A DNA stretch of 64,000 bases. It comes from Paramecium sonneborni (Eukaryota > Ciliophora > Oligohymenophorea > Peniculida > Parameciidae). The first letter of the stretch is position 1. Each line of letters starts with the position of its first letter. The position numbers were made by a program, and so were the translations under genes. Below, one piece after another: positions 11,457 to 23,674 of the stretch. The notes beneath the pieces were generated by a model. That model saw only the letters and a program-made list of their open reading frames with translations. It was not told where the DNA came from and ran no database searches. The DNA lies in the NCBI GenBank assembly GCA_905182985.1, contig CAJJDN010000075.1:310038-374037 (forward strand), in the 5' to 3' direction.

Positions 11457-13947
11457 ATGTATTTTAGAAAGGAGAGAGTGAAACTTCACGGGAAAACAAA
11501 CTTTGAATATCGATCATTAGGTAGAAAAAGACCAGAAGATGCACCAAGATTAGAGTTTTTATCAACACCAAGAGAATAAAAATTTGATTAAGTAATAGCA
11601 AAGAGATTAGCAGCAACAATATAAAATCCTCTTTCTTAATCTTAAGAATTTTATAAAAGTGCTCATAAAACAATGAAATAACATCCTGAAATAAGTCGAC
11701 CAAGGTATATAATTAATAAGATAGTAAGATTTGCCCATTTAGAAGAGAAACCAAGACGAAAACCAGTTTGGGTTGGTGATTCATATTTAGTATATACAGA
11801 TGTAGAAGGAAGAGAAGTAGGAAGATATAATCAAGATGGATAATAATAAAGTAATAGTATTTTGGTATGTCAGCTACATAGAAAGCTGATCTTGCTTAAG
11901 CTAAAAGAGATGAACATGGTTAAGCAATATAGGAAACTTAATTAGTTGGGATGGAAGAGTATGCTAAAAATACATTAGAAGGAAAAGTGGATATAACTAA
12001 AGTAAAGGAGATTAGAAGAGCGATAAGAAGAAGATATGCTAATCGTAAGAATTTTTAGAAGATTTTTACATTGTGGGATGAAGAAGGAAAAGGAAAAGTT
12101 ACTGTGAAGAATATTTATCATATGATTAAAAAGTTAGGATTAAATATGAATCTAGATGAAGTTAGAGTATTAGTAGCAAGTGCTGATGAAGATTTAAGTG
12201 GAGATTTAAATTTAGATGAATTTATGAATTTAATATTTAATGATAATGAAGCTTTAAATGTGGATTTAGGAAAATTAAAAACTCTTAATGGGGAATAAGA
12301 ATAATAATTATTAGAAGGAGAAGATGATTAAATTTAAGATGTTTTAAGAGAAAAAATGCATGCTCAAGTTGAAAATAGATAATTTAATTAATTGAGTCTA
12401 ATATTAAAGAATAAGTTATCTTAGTTAAATAATTCATTTATAGAATTAGATCCATCTAAATAGGGACATGTTAATTTTGAAAGATTTAGTGAAGCTATTT
12501 AGAAGTAAATTTATTATATTTATTTATTTAGATTATAAATATCTGAAAAAATTGTTAATGATGAAATTATTAAGAAGTTTTATGATAAATTTAAAAAAGA
12601 TGAATATTAAATAGATTATAGAAACTTTTTAAAACATTTAAAGGAATTTGAATTATAAAGTTAATATTAATAGAAAGAAGAAAAGAAATAAAAACCAGTT
12701 ATGACAATTTCATTAAATCCTCTTTAAGAAGAAGAGAAAGTACATATATTTGATTATACAAAAATTAATTCACATCATTTGAATAATATAAGATAGAGAG
12801 CAACAAGAATGATGAAAGTTTTATAAAGATACCTACCTGAAAAAAATTAGTTTATTGAATAGATTTTAAATCCTATAAAATCTTAATATATAAATGCTCC
12901 AGATCTTACTAATTAACTTCAAAATTATTTATAAAATTGTGGTGAAAAAATTGACACTAAAGATCTAGGAGCATTACTTTCTATTATGCAATATAATAAT
13001 TTATAAGTTCCAAAAGATATGGTTGGATTTTATATTTATGAAGAAGGTGATGATGATTTTTATGAGAGATGTTCTTAGAAAAGAAAAGGTCCTGCTCCAT
13101 TAAATAAAGCTGTTGAATTAACACTACCTGCTTAAGATACTTAAAAATCTACATTTTATGATCCAGGATTTGGATTATCATCTTTATCAAATAAATTTTC
13201 ACCTGAAATGGGTTAAATGTTATAAAAAGTAGAATAATGTATTTTTAGAGCAAGCGCTCGTTAATATGATATATACAATTCATTCGATAAAGATAAAGAT
13301 GGTAATTCTTTTGTTTAATATTAGGTTTTATTTCTCATGAGGATTTAAAAAAGAAATTATAAGAATTACATATATTATCAAATAATGAAGAATAATTACT
13401 CATTCATTATTTGGATCCAGAAATGAAAGGTTCAGTTAATTTTTAAGAATTTTCATCTAAATTGTATCCTGGAATGACATTATATGATAGTAAAGGTAGT
13501 GTTGGAGTTGTTCCTTCTCTTTATCCAGCAAAAGAAAGAAATGAAAATATGAAAAGTAAATTACCATAAATAACACGATCTTTTGAAGATAAATCCTAAA
13601 GCATGTAATAATTAAAAGCAGCAACTCGTTTTGGAGCTACTCCTTAACATAAAAATACATTTTTAAATGTTCAAAGACCTCCTTAAGATTCTGCTCTTTT
13701 TTTAAATGAAGATGGAAGATTTGAGAAAAATGCTCATTTACGTTATTTAAGGGAGGATCAAGAAAAAGAAAAAAACATTTATGAGAATAAATTAAATCGT
13801 ATTCGAAAACATCAGAATGAAATCCAAGAACGAATCGAATAGAACTATCAATTGTCATTGTAAAAGGATAGTGAAAAATGTAAAGTTAAAGGATTAGCAG
13901 CATGGAGTTATGAATAGAGAGCTCATATGTAAAATGATTGGAAATGA
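11457..13947 (+). CDS. Large EF-hand protein
   Basis: Roughly 800 aa with introns of 23, 27 and 23 nt recognised. One EF-hand pair lies near residues 200-270 (LWDEEGKGKVTVKN and ADEDLSGDLNLDEF, the second with a good Ca2+ loop). A later hand reads DKDKDGGFISHEDL, and only reads through if a 23-nt intron is removed inside the loop. It is followed by 'LDPEMKGSVNFQEF'. The N-terminus is Arg/Pro-rich, and the C-terminal 100 residues are a charged helix. Dispersed hands in a large scaffold resemble axonemal or calcium-sensing ciliary proteins such as the EFHB/EFCAB type. That subtype is a guess. It lies between two Cys-rich surface-type genes. Confidence 0.8.
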
Positions 13948-14030
13948 AACATTTATATATTAATTCTTGATACACCAATATTTTGATATTAATTAATATA
14001 ATATTATAAATTCTAATCTAGTAATCTATT

Positions 14031-17000
14031 TCAAATTTTTAAGATAAAGAGTACTAGAATTATTGATTTAATAATTTATTGGTATTTAGGATCTATTGTA
14101 GGGGGAGGATCTGTAATTGTATTATTAATTTCTTTAGTAGATCCACATTTTTCACATCTGGAACTTGTACTATTCCATGAATGCGTTTAAAGACTTTTTG
14201 AGTAACATCTATTTTATTAAAGCATATATGGTTCTCCTGATACACATTTTGATAACTTATTTTTAATACATATAGTTTTTATTTCTTTTTCATCAAAACT
14301 TAAAATTGGAGAACAATTAGGACTATCCTCACAAGTGATATTATAACAAGATGTAATTGTGATGTTATTTTATTTTTCTGAATTAAAATGGCAAACCTTA
14401 GATTTTTTTAAACAAGAAATTTAACTTTAATTAGCATCTTCACATTTAGTCATTAATTAACATTTATCGTCATTATTAAAAATACAAATACCATCAATTC
14501 CCTCAGATTCACATTCAGCTTCAGTTATATAATCAGAACATAACTTTCTTTCTAGACATTTATAGCCATTAGAAATACAACCAGATTTTTATTAAGAACA
14601 AGCTTATGTTGTCTCTTCTTCATAATCTTCACAATCTTTAACTCTACATTATTTAGTACCAGAATTTTGATTTTTGAGGAAAGTAAAAATACAAGGACCA
14701 TCCGTTCCTTAAAAACAAGATTTTATCAAATATTTAGAGCATATTTACTAATTAATGCATTTATCTCCATCAGTTGTGCATTTCAATTAATCATTATATG
14801 ATGAACAATATTAATGAGTCATTATTTATACAAGAGGAATATCAGAACATTCTTATTTTCTACAAATAGGTGTATCTTTTCGTGTATCCCAAAAACAAAT
14901 ACCATCATTACCAGATGAATTGCAGCCCTCCATAGTTAAATATGATTTACAATCTCCAATTGGAATACATTTTGTACCATCAGAAGTACAATTTGCAGAA
15001 TAATATTAACAGTCTTTTTTTGTACTACCAAAAATATCTTCACATTATTTAAATAATTGACAGCCTAACTCTTAGTTTGCTTATCCTATAACCCAACCAC
15101 AAACACCATCAGTTCCTTTTATACAACTTATGATATTTTTATACGAAGAACATTTAGATATTGAAATACAATGTTCTCCATTAGAAGTACAAAAATCAGA
15201 ATAGATTTAACATTAAGAGAATGTAGTTTCTTTGATATCTGAACATTAAGAGAATGTGACACAACTTTTAGTACTATTTATCCAAAGACATGGATGATTT
15301 TTATAATCTTTAATACATTTTGTTTTGGCATTTAGATTTTCACACCTATAATTTTTATGAGTACATCCAAATCCTGCAGTTTTGCATTCTGGTGATATTT
15401 ATTAACAAAGTTCATCTTCAGAATATGATTTAGGAGCATCTTCACATACTTTGTCTCTACATTCTTTAATATCCCAAATACATTATTTTGTATAACCTAA
15501 TGATACTGCACTAAGGCATGTTTATTTATTTAGATATTTATTGCAATCATTTATTTCTATACATCCATTTCCTGTTGTTGTACATTTCTTGTCTAATAAT
15601 TGACAATCATCATGTTTTGATAATAATACACTTGCATCTGTACACATCCAATTTCTACATTATTTTGTAATAAAATCCCAACTACATTTCATATCCAAAT
15701 TATTTATACATTAAGAATATTTTGTGATTTGCATACACAATTAAGTTTTATTAAAACATCCTTCAATAGATAAACAATCAGATCTTTCCTTACACAATTT
15801 CATTGATAACATATCACATGTATTAAAATCAATACATCCATATCCAGTGGTTTTACAACCAGGTTTAAATTGATTGCATTTTTCATCAGTGTTATAATTA
15901 TTAGGAGCATCACTACATAATAATCTTTAACATTATTTAATTGTATGATCGATTCCTTTACATGGTTTATCTAAAGCATTAAATAATTAGCAAGTTTTAT
16001 CAGAACCATAAAAAGATGAGCAATTTTGTTAGGTTAAACATGAAATTCCATTACTTACACATCCTTTTAAAAATGTATTGCATTCAATATCATTAGTGCT
16101 TCTTGTCATATGATAGCATTTTCTATCAATACATTAAGATTTATTATCAGCTTCGAAAAGATTCCAACATGGTTTAGTTCCTTTTTCTCCTTTGAATTAA
16201 CTACATTAAGCTTAAGTTCCAAAATAACTAGAACATGGTTCTGTATCTGGTATACAACCGATTCCTTTGCTGACACAACCTGGCATAAAATTATTACATT
16301 CTAAATCAGTTTTAGATTTTGAATCATCAGAACATAATCTATCCCTACATGTGGTAATATCAACAATACTATTAGAATAACAGATTTTGTTATTTCCTTT
16401 AAATTTAGAACATTATTCAGAATTCCCAACATAACTATTGCAAGGTTCTAAAGGAGAGAGACAACCTTTGCCATTAGTAACACAACCTTCTAAAAATGAA
16501 TTACATTCCAAATCAGTGGTAGAATGTTAATCATGAAAACATTCTCTAAGGGAACATTTGGTTGTTAAATCAAGTCCTTTACATTTTTTTTCATTACCAA
16601 TAAATTTCAAACAGCTAGATTTTGTTCCTCTATAAGTATTACATTATGATGTTGAATTTGTACATCCTTTTCCAGTTGTTTTACATCCTTTTAAGAATTA
16701 ATCACATTAGAAATCATTGACAGCTGTATTATTATCAGAACAAACTCTGGTTCTACAAACCTAATTAGAATTATTAGGATCTTAAAAACAGAGCTCACCA
16801 CTTAGAGTTGTTACTTATAAACATTATTCACTATTGTATCCAATATAATGTCCACAAACTTATTAAATATTAACACATTTGATTCCATCATATGTACAAC
16901 TAGGAATATATTTATTGTTAACTATTTAACCAATATAGTTAGAACATACTTCAAAATCATATGTTTCTAATCTATTTGAGCATTCCTTCTTAATACAATT

Positions 17001-20000
17001 ATAATCCATACCTGAAGTATTCCTAATATCATACCAACATTAATTATTATTAGCATCAGTTAATAATGAGCATAATTCATTAGTACCTATATATTCATTA
17101 CAACTAGCTCTTGCTTACATACATTTAATTCCATTAAATCTACAATTAGGTAAATGTTTGATGCAATTTTCTATTGAAGCATTTTAAATATAATCATCAC
17201 ATGATGCATCTTTACAAATTGTACTGGAACCTTAATACCAACATGATATATTATTTTTAGTTTTGACAAATTAACAAGCTTCTTAAGAGAATCCAGTATA
17301 TTCAGAACAAGTATCTTTTGCATCTTAACATCTAATTCCATAATATCTACAAGTACTTAAATGATTAACACATTCATAAGGTGAGAAATATGGTAAATTA
17401 TCTTAACATGTTCTTTTCACACAATTAGTACTTGATTCCTTAAACCAACATTTCTCTCCACTTTTTGTAGTAACTTCTTTACAAGCACTGATAGTAAAAT
17501 TAACATAATTCCCACATTACTCTTATTCATCAACACATTTATTATCACCATCAAATCTGCACTTATTTAAATGTAATCTACAATTCTTATCTGATGGTGA
17601 TTCAACACTATCATTACATGATCTTTCTGAACAGGGTCCATCTTTATCATCTTATTTCCAACAATTTGTTAAATATCTACATTCACTTTGACTTAATGTT
17701 AAATAATCAGAACAATTATTCTATTTCTTTGTACATTTAATTCCAGTATAAATACAACTAGAATGATGTTATTAACATATCTCACTTGAATAGTTTGTTA
17801 ACATTTCTGTACAATCTCTACTTCTACATTATCCATCTTTCTCATACCAACATCCTTATCCTCCTAAATCTTTTGCATCTTTACAACCCTATTCACTAAA
17901 ACCAATATACTTTGAACAACTTTATTAAACCTCTTCACATTTATCTATACCATTAAATATACAATTCTTTTTAAATTATGAACAATCCATTTATGAACTT
18001 ACATTTATTGCATCTTTACATTTACGAATAGCACATTACAATTCTACTTCTCCATAACTACAATAATCACCATCTAAATTCACCAAATTTTAACATTATT
18101 CTTAAGAATATCCATAATAAGATTCACAATAATTTTTTTCTATACATTGTCCACCATCAAATGCACAATTCTCTAAGTATTCTTCACATTCTTTAAGAGA
18201 TGTAGGATTTTATACATCTGAACATTTACGATCTTCACAATAATCTACTCTTACACATTACAACCCATTTCCTCTATATCTTGAACATGTATCCTCATCT
18301 CCTTAATAAGTCTCACAAGATAATTCTTTATTTTAGCATCCCTTCTCATTAAATACACATCCTTCTAAAAACATTTCACATTCATAATCACTCTATGCAT
18401 CAATATTGTGACTACATTCTTTAACTGTACATTAACTAGGAAATGTTTAATCATACCAACATTTTTATCCATTCCCAACAAATTTAGAGCAATCTTGGAT
18501 TGAATTTCCAACATATTATGTACAATGTGCTGTTGATGGAATACATCCAACTCCTTTTGTAACACATCCAGATTTGAATTAATTGCATGAATAATCTTCT
18601 AGAGCTGAAATATTGTCATAACATTCTAAAGGACGACAATTACCTATTTGTCCAAAATTTTATGAACATTTTTGATTTAGAGTCGAACATTTTTAAGTAT
18701 CTCCATAAAATAAACTACAATCTGCATTTTGATCTACACATCCATATTATCCTGTGAATAAACACCCTTCTAAAGTATCAGTGCATTCTTTTTGAGATTG
18801 AGCATATAAATTATCTTAACATTTTTTTGATCTACAGTTTTTTGTAGCAGAATCAAAAACACATGGAATTTTTCGATTATTTCCTTTAAATAAAATACAA
18901 GTATCTTCATCTCCAAAGTATTCTTCACATGGACTTTAAATATCAACACATCCTTTTCCATTATAAATACAATTAGGAAGAAAATTAGAACAATCTGTAT
19001 CATTCTTAAATTCTTAGGTTGCATGTTTGCATTATTTTTCAACACAACTTATGCCATCCCAAAAACATTAAACATTAGTTGAATATCTCATACAAATTCC
19101 TTTAGTAAGTAAACTTCCACATTAATTAGAAACACATTGTTCTGTCCATTAACATTTTTGTCCTCCTAAACTAACGGTTTCTTAACAAGTGATTTTCTAT
19201 AAAGTATTAAGACAAGTATCAGTTTTGACACATTTAAATCCATCAGTTAAACAATAAGATTAAATACCCTTGCATTCCTCATTAGTTTTAAGATTAGCAG
19301 TTTCACATAATTTAATAGTACAATATCCATTTTCTCCTAATGTACATTTTCCTTCTGTTCCTACATATTTATTACATTTATCAGAATCACCAATATATTT
19401 TGAGCAACTCATCAAAAATAGAGTACATTCAACACCATTTGAAATACAACCATTTTAATACTCAGAACATTCGCTATCTGTTGATAGTAAAGCATCTGAA
19501 CAAATTCTAGCCTTACATTCTTAAGATTACTCATAACTTCCACCTGTACATTTTCCATCTGCTCCTCTTCTTTTTTCACATTCATCTCTCGTTCCTTTAT
19601 AAGAATTACACTTTAATAGAATAGAGACACAACCAATACCAGTTGTTTTACATTTAGAAGAATATGATTTGCATTATTCATCAGTAGAATATAATTTTGG
19701 AGCACTTTCACATTTTCTAGCTTAACATTTTCCTTACAATCCTTCTTCACATTTACCACTACTTCCAATATATCTTAAACATGTTTCACTATCTCCAGTG
19801 TATGTTGTACATGGTTTCAATGCTTAATCTGTACATCCAATACCAGTTGTTCTGCATCCTTTTCTAAAAGATTGACATTATTGATCAGCATAATATGTAG
19901 AAGGAGCATTTGAACATTCCTTAGATTAACATTTATCATTTTTCGATTCACATAATCCATCAATTCCAATCATACCATCACAATCTTTATCATAATGATA

Positions 20001-20582
20001 ACAATTTCGTTTCATTGTTGTACAACGTCTTCCATTAGTTACACAACCTTTTATAAACTAATCACAAGCTTCATCACTTGTGAAATCCTTTTATACTTCA
20101 TCACAATTTTAATCTCTACAAATATCTTTATCCCATTTACATTTCTTTGATCCTGATGGACTTTAAACCATATTACATAATTATTCTGTATTATTTAAAT
20201 TACATTCTCTAGGATTTATACACTAAACTCCATCACTTGTACATTATTAACTTATTTATTAACAATCTTAATGAGTGTTTTTAAGATAACTATCACATCC
20301 ACTAAAATAAGAACATTTATCATTAAAATAAGCGCAACCTATTTATCTTGAACAATCTTCAGATGAGAAATCCTTACAATAAATACTTTCTGGTTTATTA
20401 GGTGTTTCCACTTCTTCCTCTTTTTTTTAACATGCATTTTTTAACCATTAACATTCTTTATTTTATTAACAATCATTCTCTGATTTTAATTACAAACATG
20501 AACATTTATCGGATACTATTATGTTACAATGTACTGACAATATCAAAGTTAACACTGATATATGATACACACTTATATTCAT
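14031..20582 (-). CDS. Giant cysteine-rich repeat surface protein, probable GPI anchor
   Basis: One uninterrupted frame of 2183 aa (6552 nt, exact multiple of three). The N-terminus MNISVYHISVLTLILSVHC is a signal peptide; an in-frame TGA lies just upstream of the Met. Nearly the whole protein is cysteine-rich units of roughly 65-75 residues. Recurrent pieces include C.DAP..Y..DE.C, then GCKTTG.GC, then CIW or CSW then C. The C-terminus has a Pro-rich spacer (DPPPTIDP) and a short hydrophobic end (IIKSIILVLFILKI), as in GPI-attachment signals. Paramecium surface antigens are GPI-anchored, periodic Cys-rich proteins, so a cell-coat role is likely. The unit differs enough that I do not call it a serotype antigen. 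Intron absence over 6.5 kb is notable here. Confidence 0.85.
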
Positions 20583-20601
20583 TCAATTTTAATTAATATT
20601 T
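20583..20601. promoter_or_regulatory. 19-bp divergent intergenic region
   Basis: Separates the start of the giant Cys-rich gene (minus) from the ATG of the 150-codon reading frame at 20602 (plus). It is entirely A and T except one C. If the plus-strand frame is a living gene, the two share a minimal bidirectional promoter. If it is a relic, the spacer is simply the upstream region of the Cys-rich gene. Confidence 0.4.
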
Positions 20602-21054
20602 ATGAATAGAAGAATTGTGTAAATATTCGGGGTCTAAGGATATCCGTAATTCATCTCAGAACAATTTTAGTAACATTATCAAAAATTATTGTTTGTGTAA
20701 TTTTAATTATTCCATTAGAGACCATATGAAAATCCACTACATTTACAAAATCAACTCACTATATGTATTTTTCAAAATTATCATTAATTCTAAACTTTGA
20801 AAAATTCAATTCGAATTTTAAAACATTAAAACATCCCTTTTTATGTCTTAGGTATAGGATGCCCACCTCTTGATGACACATAAGAATAAGAAGTATTTAC
20901 ATCATTCTAATAGTATCTACAATTCAATGTTATTCTTCTAGATAATTTTTCATTACAATTTTGTGATTTAGAAGAACTTCATTAAGATTAACCCATAGAT
21001 TTAGCTTAATTAAAGGATTTCAAGAATTCATAAAAATGTTGTCATATTTCTTGA
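20602..21054 (+). CDS. Unrecognised 150-aa protein or gene remnant
   Basis: A single open frame of 150 codons under the ciliate code with protein-like composition. It has an 'IFGVQGYPQFI' start, then 'NIPFYVLGIGCPPLDD' near residue 85, then an acidic end (LEELHQDQPID). The 'lPfYvlGIG' piece faintly recalls strands of von Willebrand A-type domains, but no metal-binding motif is visible, so I do not claim that. The next frame begins 32 bp downstream and is frame-broken. The two may be pieces of one decaying gene. Composition supports coding origin; present function is uncertain. Confidence 0.45.
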
Positions 21055-21085
21055 ATTTATATATAAATATTTTTGTTTAAAATAA

Positions 21086-21533
21086 ATGGACTTAGAAAAA
21101 TACTTAGCGCGATTTCCTAATTCAAACACTAACCTTAATAAGTTCATTTAAAAGGATATTCTAAACCTATAATGTACCTACATTCCACCAATAGTTATAC
21201 TTCATAAATAATCATAAAAAATAGATTTCTCAGAGGTTATGAGTCTTTTGTAAAATTTTCAAAATTATAATACTCGTGACTTTCGATAAAGTCATCTTGA
21301 TTTTGATGGGAAAACATGTATTGCATTATTTTTATTTAGTTTATGTTACTATTCATGATGAAAAGAAATGTATTTTAAAGGATGGAGAAGATAATGCTTT
21401 GGTTATTATTAATTCTTAAAATATTATTACAGTTGGTCTAATAGATTCCTTTTCAAAGTGTAAAAAATATTTCCTCTAAACTTTATATCTGTCTGATAAA
21501 TTGAAAAATGATAATTATAAGTAATTATTTTGA
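21086..21533 (+). pseudogene. Frame-broken protein-like segment
   Basis: Begins with an open frame MDLEKYLARFPNSN.. that stays protein-like to about 21250. It then continues in another frame with 'HVLHYFYLVYV' and 'ALVIINSQNIITVGLIDSF' to a TGA at 21531. Joining them needs an intron of 3n+1 length. The only GT..AG candidate of that class is 16 nt, shorter than any other intron here. So either one base is wrong in the assembly or the gene is damaged. The product was not recognised. It lies between a short unknown frame and a clearly broken kinase, which favours decay. Confidence 0.4.
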
Positions 21534-22335
21534 TTTAATATTATGAAGTTTTAAATATCAAAAAGTCATTTTCTAACTTAACCATACATCTCTTATATAG
21601 ATAGTTTAAAAAGCAGATAAAATATTCTTAATTATTTTAATTTTTGTATATAAATTAATTCTTAATTTATATCTTCTTTTTGCTATTTTAATCTATCTAA
21701 TTCATATTTGAGCTTTTTTTCATTTAATAAATTTGTTTTAGAGACTTTTATAAAATTATTATTGTCTGTTTATAAAGAAGAGCAAAAAATCTGGTTTTTA
21801 TCAATTATTCAATTTTTTTTTTAAATATCATTTATTAAATTTTGTTTATTTTAGCTCAAGACATTCACATTTGATTAAAAACATTTGCTAAATTTAAATT
21901 GATTTTGATTAATTATAAATTGATGGTAAAATATAAAAATTCAATATTCTTTATCTTCAAGATTGTAATATTAAAAAAAGTAGAGTTTATAAAAATCTAA
22001 TAGATTAATTAGGTAAAGCATCTTAAATAAATCTGCTTTTCTTTTAATGAAGTGTATTAATTTATATTTAATAATCCATAAAATAGGATTCTTCTTTATA
22101 TATTTTATTTTGATACTAAATAATTTTAATTTTTTGCTGTAAATAATTTTGAATAATTTAAGTTTTGTTTAGATGAAGTAAGTAATTGTAAATAAGTAAT
22201 TAATATTTTGAATAAGATAAGTTTAAAAGAGTGATTGTATTTAAGAATGATGAATATCTATATAAAATATGGTAAATTGATTTATATATTAATAAATTCC
22301 CAAAATATTATGTTGGGAAATTTGAGTGTATAAAT
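21534..22335. other. Long AT-rich gap
   Basis: 800 bp with no frame that stays both open and protein-like, the longest such stretch in the window. It contains poly-T and poly-A runs only. It separates two damaged gene segments and probably consists of eroded coding and intergenic sequence. No promoter, repeat or RNA gene was recognised. Confidence 0.5.
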
Positions 22336-23408
22336 ATGCAGAACAACAACTAGCCAGTTGCCTGCATAAGATCTCAACGAGACCTACATCATATAAAAGC
22401 ATGTAGGCTAAGGAAAATATGGGTGATTTAATACTCTATTAAGTAGATAGGTCTTTAAGGCTTAAAACAAATAAAATAAGTAGATTGTTGCCTTAAAAAA
22501 AATAAAGCAAGAGAAAGAGGCCAATGGAGTAATAGTGTTTAAGTAATTAGTTTCCACGAACGGCAATGAGAGAAATTCATTTACTTTAATAATTGAAGCA
22601 TGAAAATATAGTGAGTTTTCAAGAAGTTGTCGTATAAGCTAGTAAGGAAAAAGCAGTAATTATGGTAGAAAACACTTATTTAGTCCTGGAATATATGGAC
22701 ACAGACTTGCATAATGTTTTGTAGAGCCGAATAGTATTTAGTTTAGATTAAGTTCGATGTTTGATGTTTTAAATACTTAATGCTTTATCATATTTACATT
22801 CTAGGAATGTATACCATAGGGATTTGAAGCGTATCCACAACTATATTTTAAAGCTAATAATATACTATATAACGATAAGGGATAAGTAAAGATTTGCGAT
22901 TTTGGAATGGCCAATGAATTTTCAAAAATGAGACCATAAACAAAGAGAATATTGGTACCCCAATATAGAGCACCTGAAATATATCTGGGCGGCGTATTTT
23001 GCTTAGTATTTAACAAGAATAGCAATATGATTGTTCTGTTGATGTATGGTCAGCTGGAATCCTTTTTCTTGAGTTAATTGTAAAGCAAAGTCCATTTATG
23101 TTGGCAAAATCAGAATCTCAATGTTTTTCTAAAATAATTGATATATGTGGAACTCCATTGGAAGGTTAGAATTTTATTTTTTCTTTTATGGTGATTGGTC
23201 AGAGGTGAGTTCACTTCCACATTACCATGACTTTATAAATGGACCCAAAGAAAGAACATTGAGAAAGTACTTGTACGCTAATTCAAATGCCATGCCTTAA
23301 CTAATTGATCTTATTGATAGAATGTTAACTTTGAATCCAGCTAAGAGAATCACTGCCAAAGAAGCATTAAAACACTAATACTTCCAATCCAGGATCGTTG
23401 TGAAGTGA
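22336..23408 (+). pseudogene. Decayed cyclin-dependent-kinase-family gene
   Basis: Most of a CDK catalytic domain is readable: FPRTAMREIHLLQQL (PSTAIRE-type helix), YLVLEYMDTDLHNVL, HRDLKPNN (spliced across a 23-nt intron), ICDFGMANEF, VPQYRAPE, YDCSVDVWSAGI and NPAKRITAKEALKH. Introns of 22, 23 and 29 nt still fit. Several lesions are visible. The glycine loop is gone (MGDLILYQV where IGEGTYG-V is expected). The 'LKK' lysine region needs a frame change. One intron (about 23166) ends in ATG instead of TAG. The C-terminal segment RMPRIEQDA is in another frame. The YMDTDL and YRAPE pieces suggest a CDK9/12-like origin. In a lineage with whole-genome duplications this looks like a dying duplicate. 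The 5' limit is approximate. Confidence 0.75.
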
Positions 23409-23674
23409 TTTATTATATCTTTAAGACAGAATGCCTAGAATAGAATAAGATGCATAGCCACCAAAAGATCCTCCCATTTAAAAGAAGGTTAAACAAGAGC
23501 AATAAAGATCATTAATTGACGGTGTCAAAATTAATAAATGTATATGATTATGTATTATATCTATTTAAATATTAAGTCAATCAACAAATTTGTTTATTAT
23601 TTATACATTTTAACTTATCATATTAAACTAAACAACTTTTTAACTTTATTTTTTATTATAAAATATGAAAATAA

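Noticed and set aside
18365..19458. Several standard-code frames on both strands
   Set aside because: All are shadows of the single 2183-codon Cys-rich gene on the minus strand.
22345..22410. GC-richer patch that looked like a tRNA or structured RNA
   Set aside because: No acceptor/T-arm pairing or GTTC-type T loop could be drawn; it fits better as the damaged N-lobe region of the kinase pseudogene.
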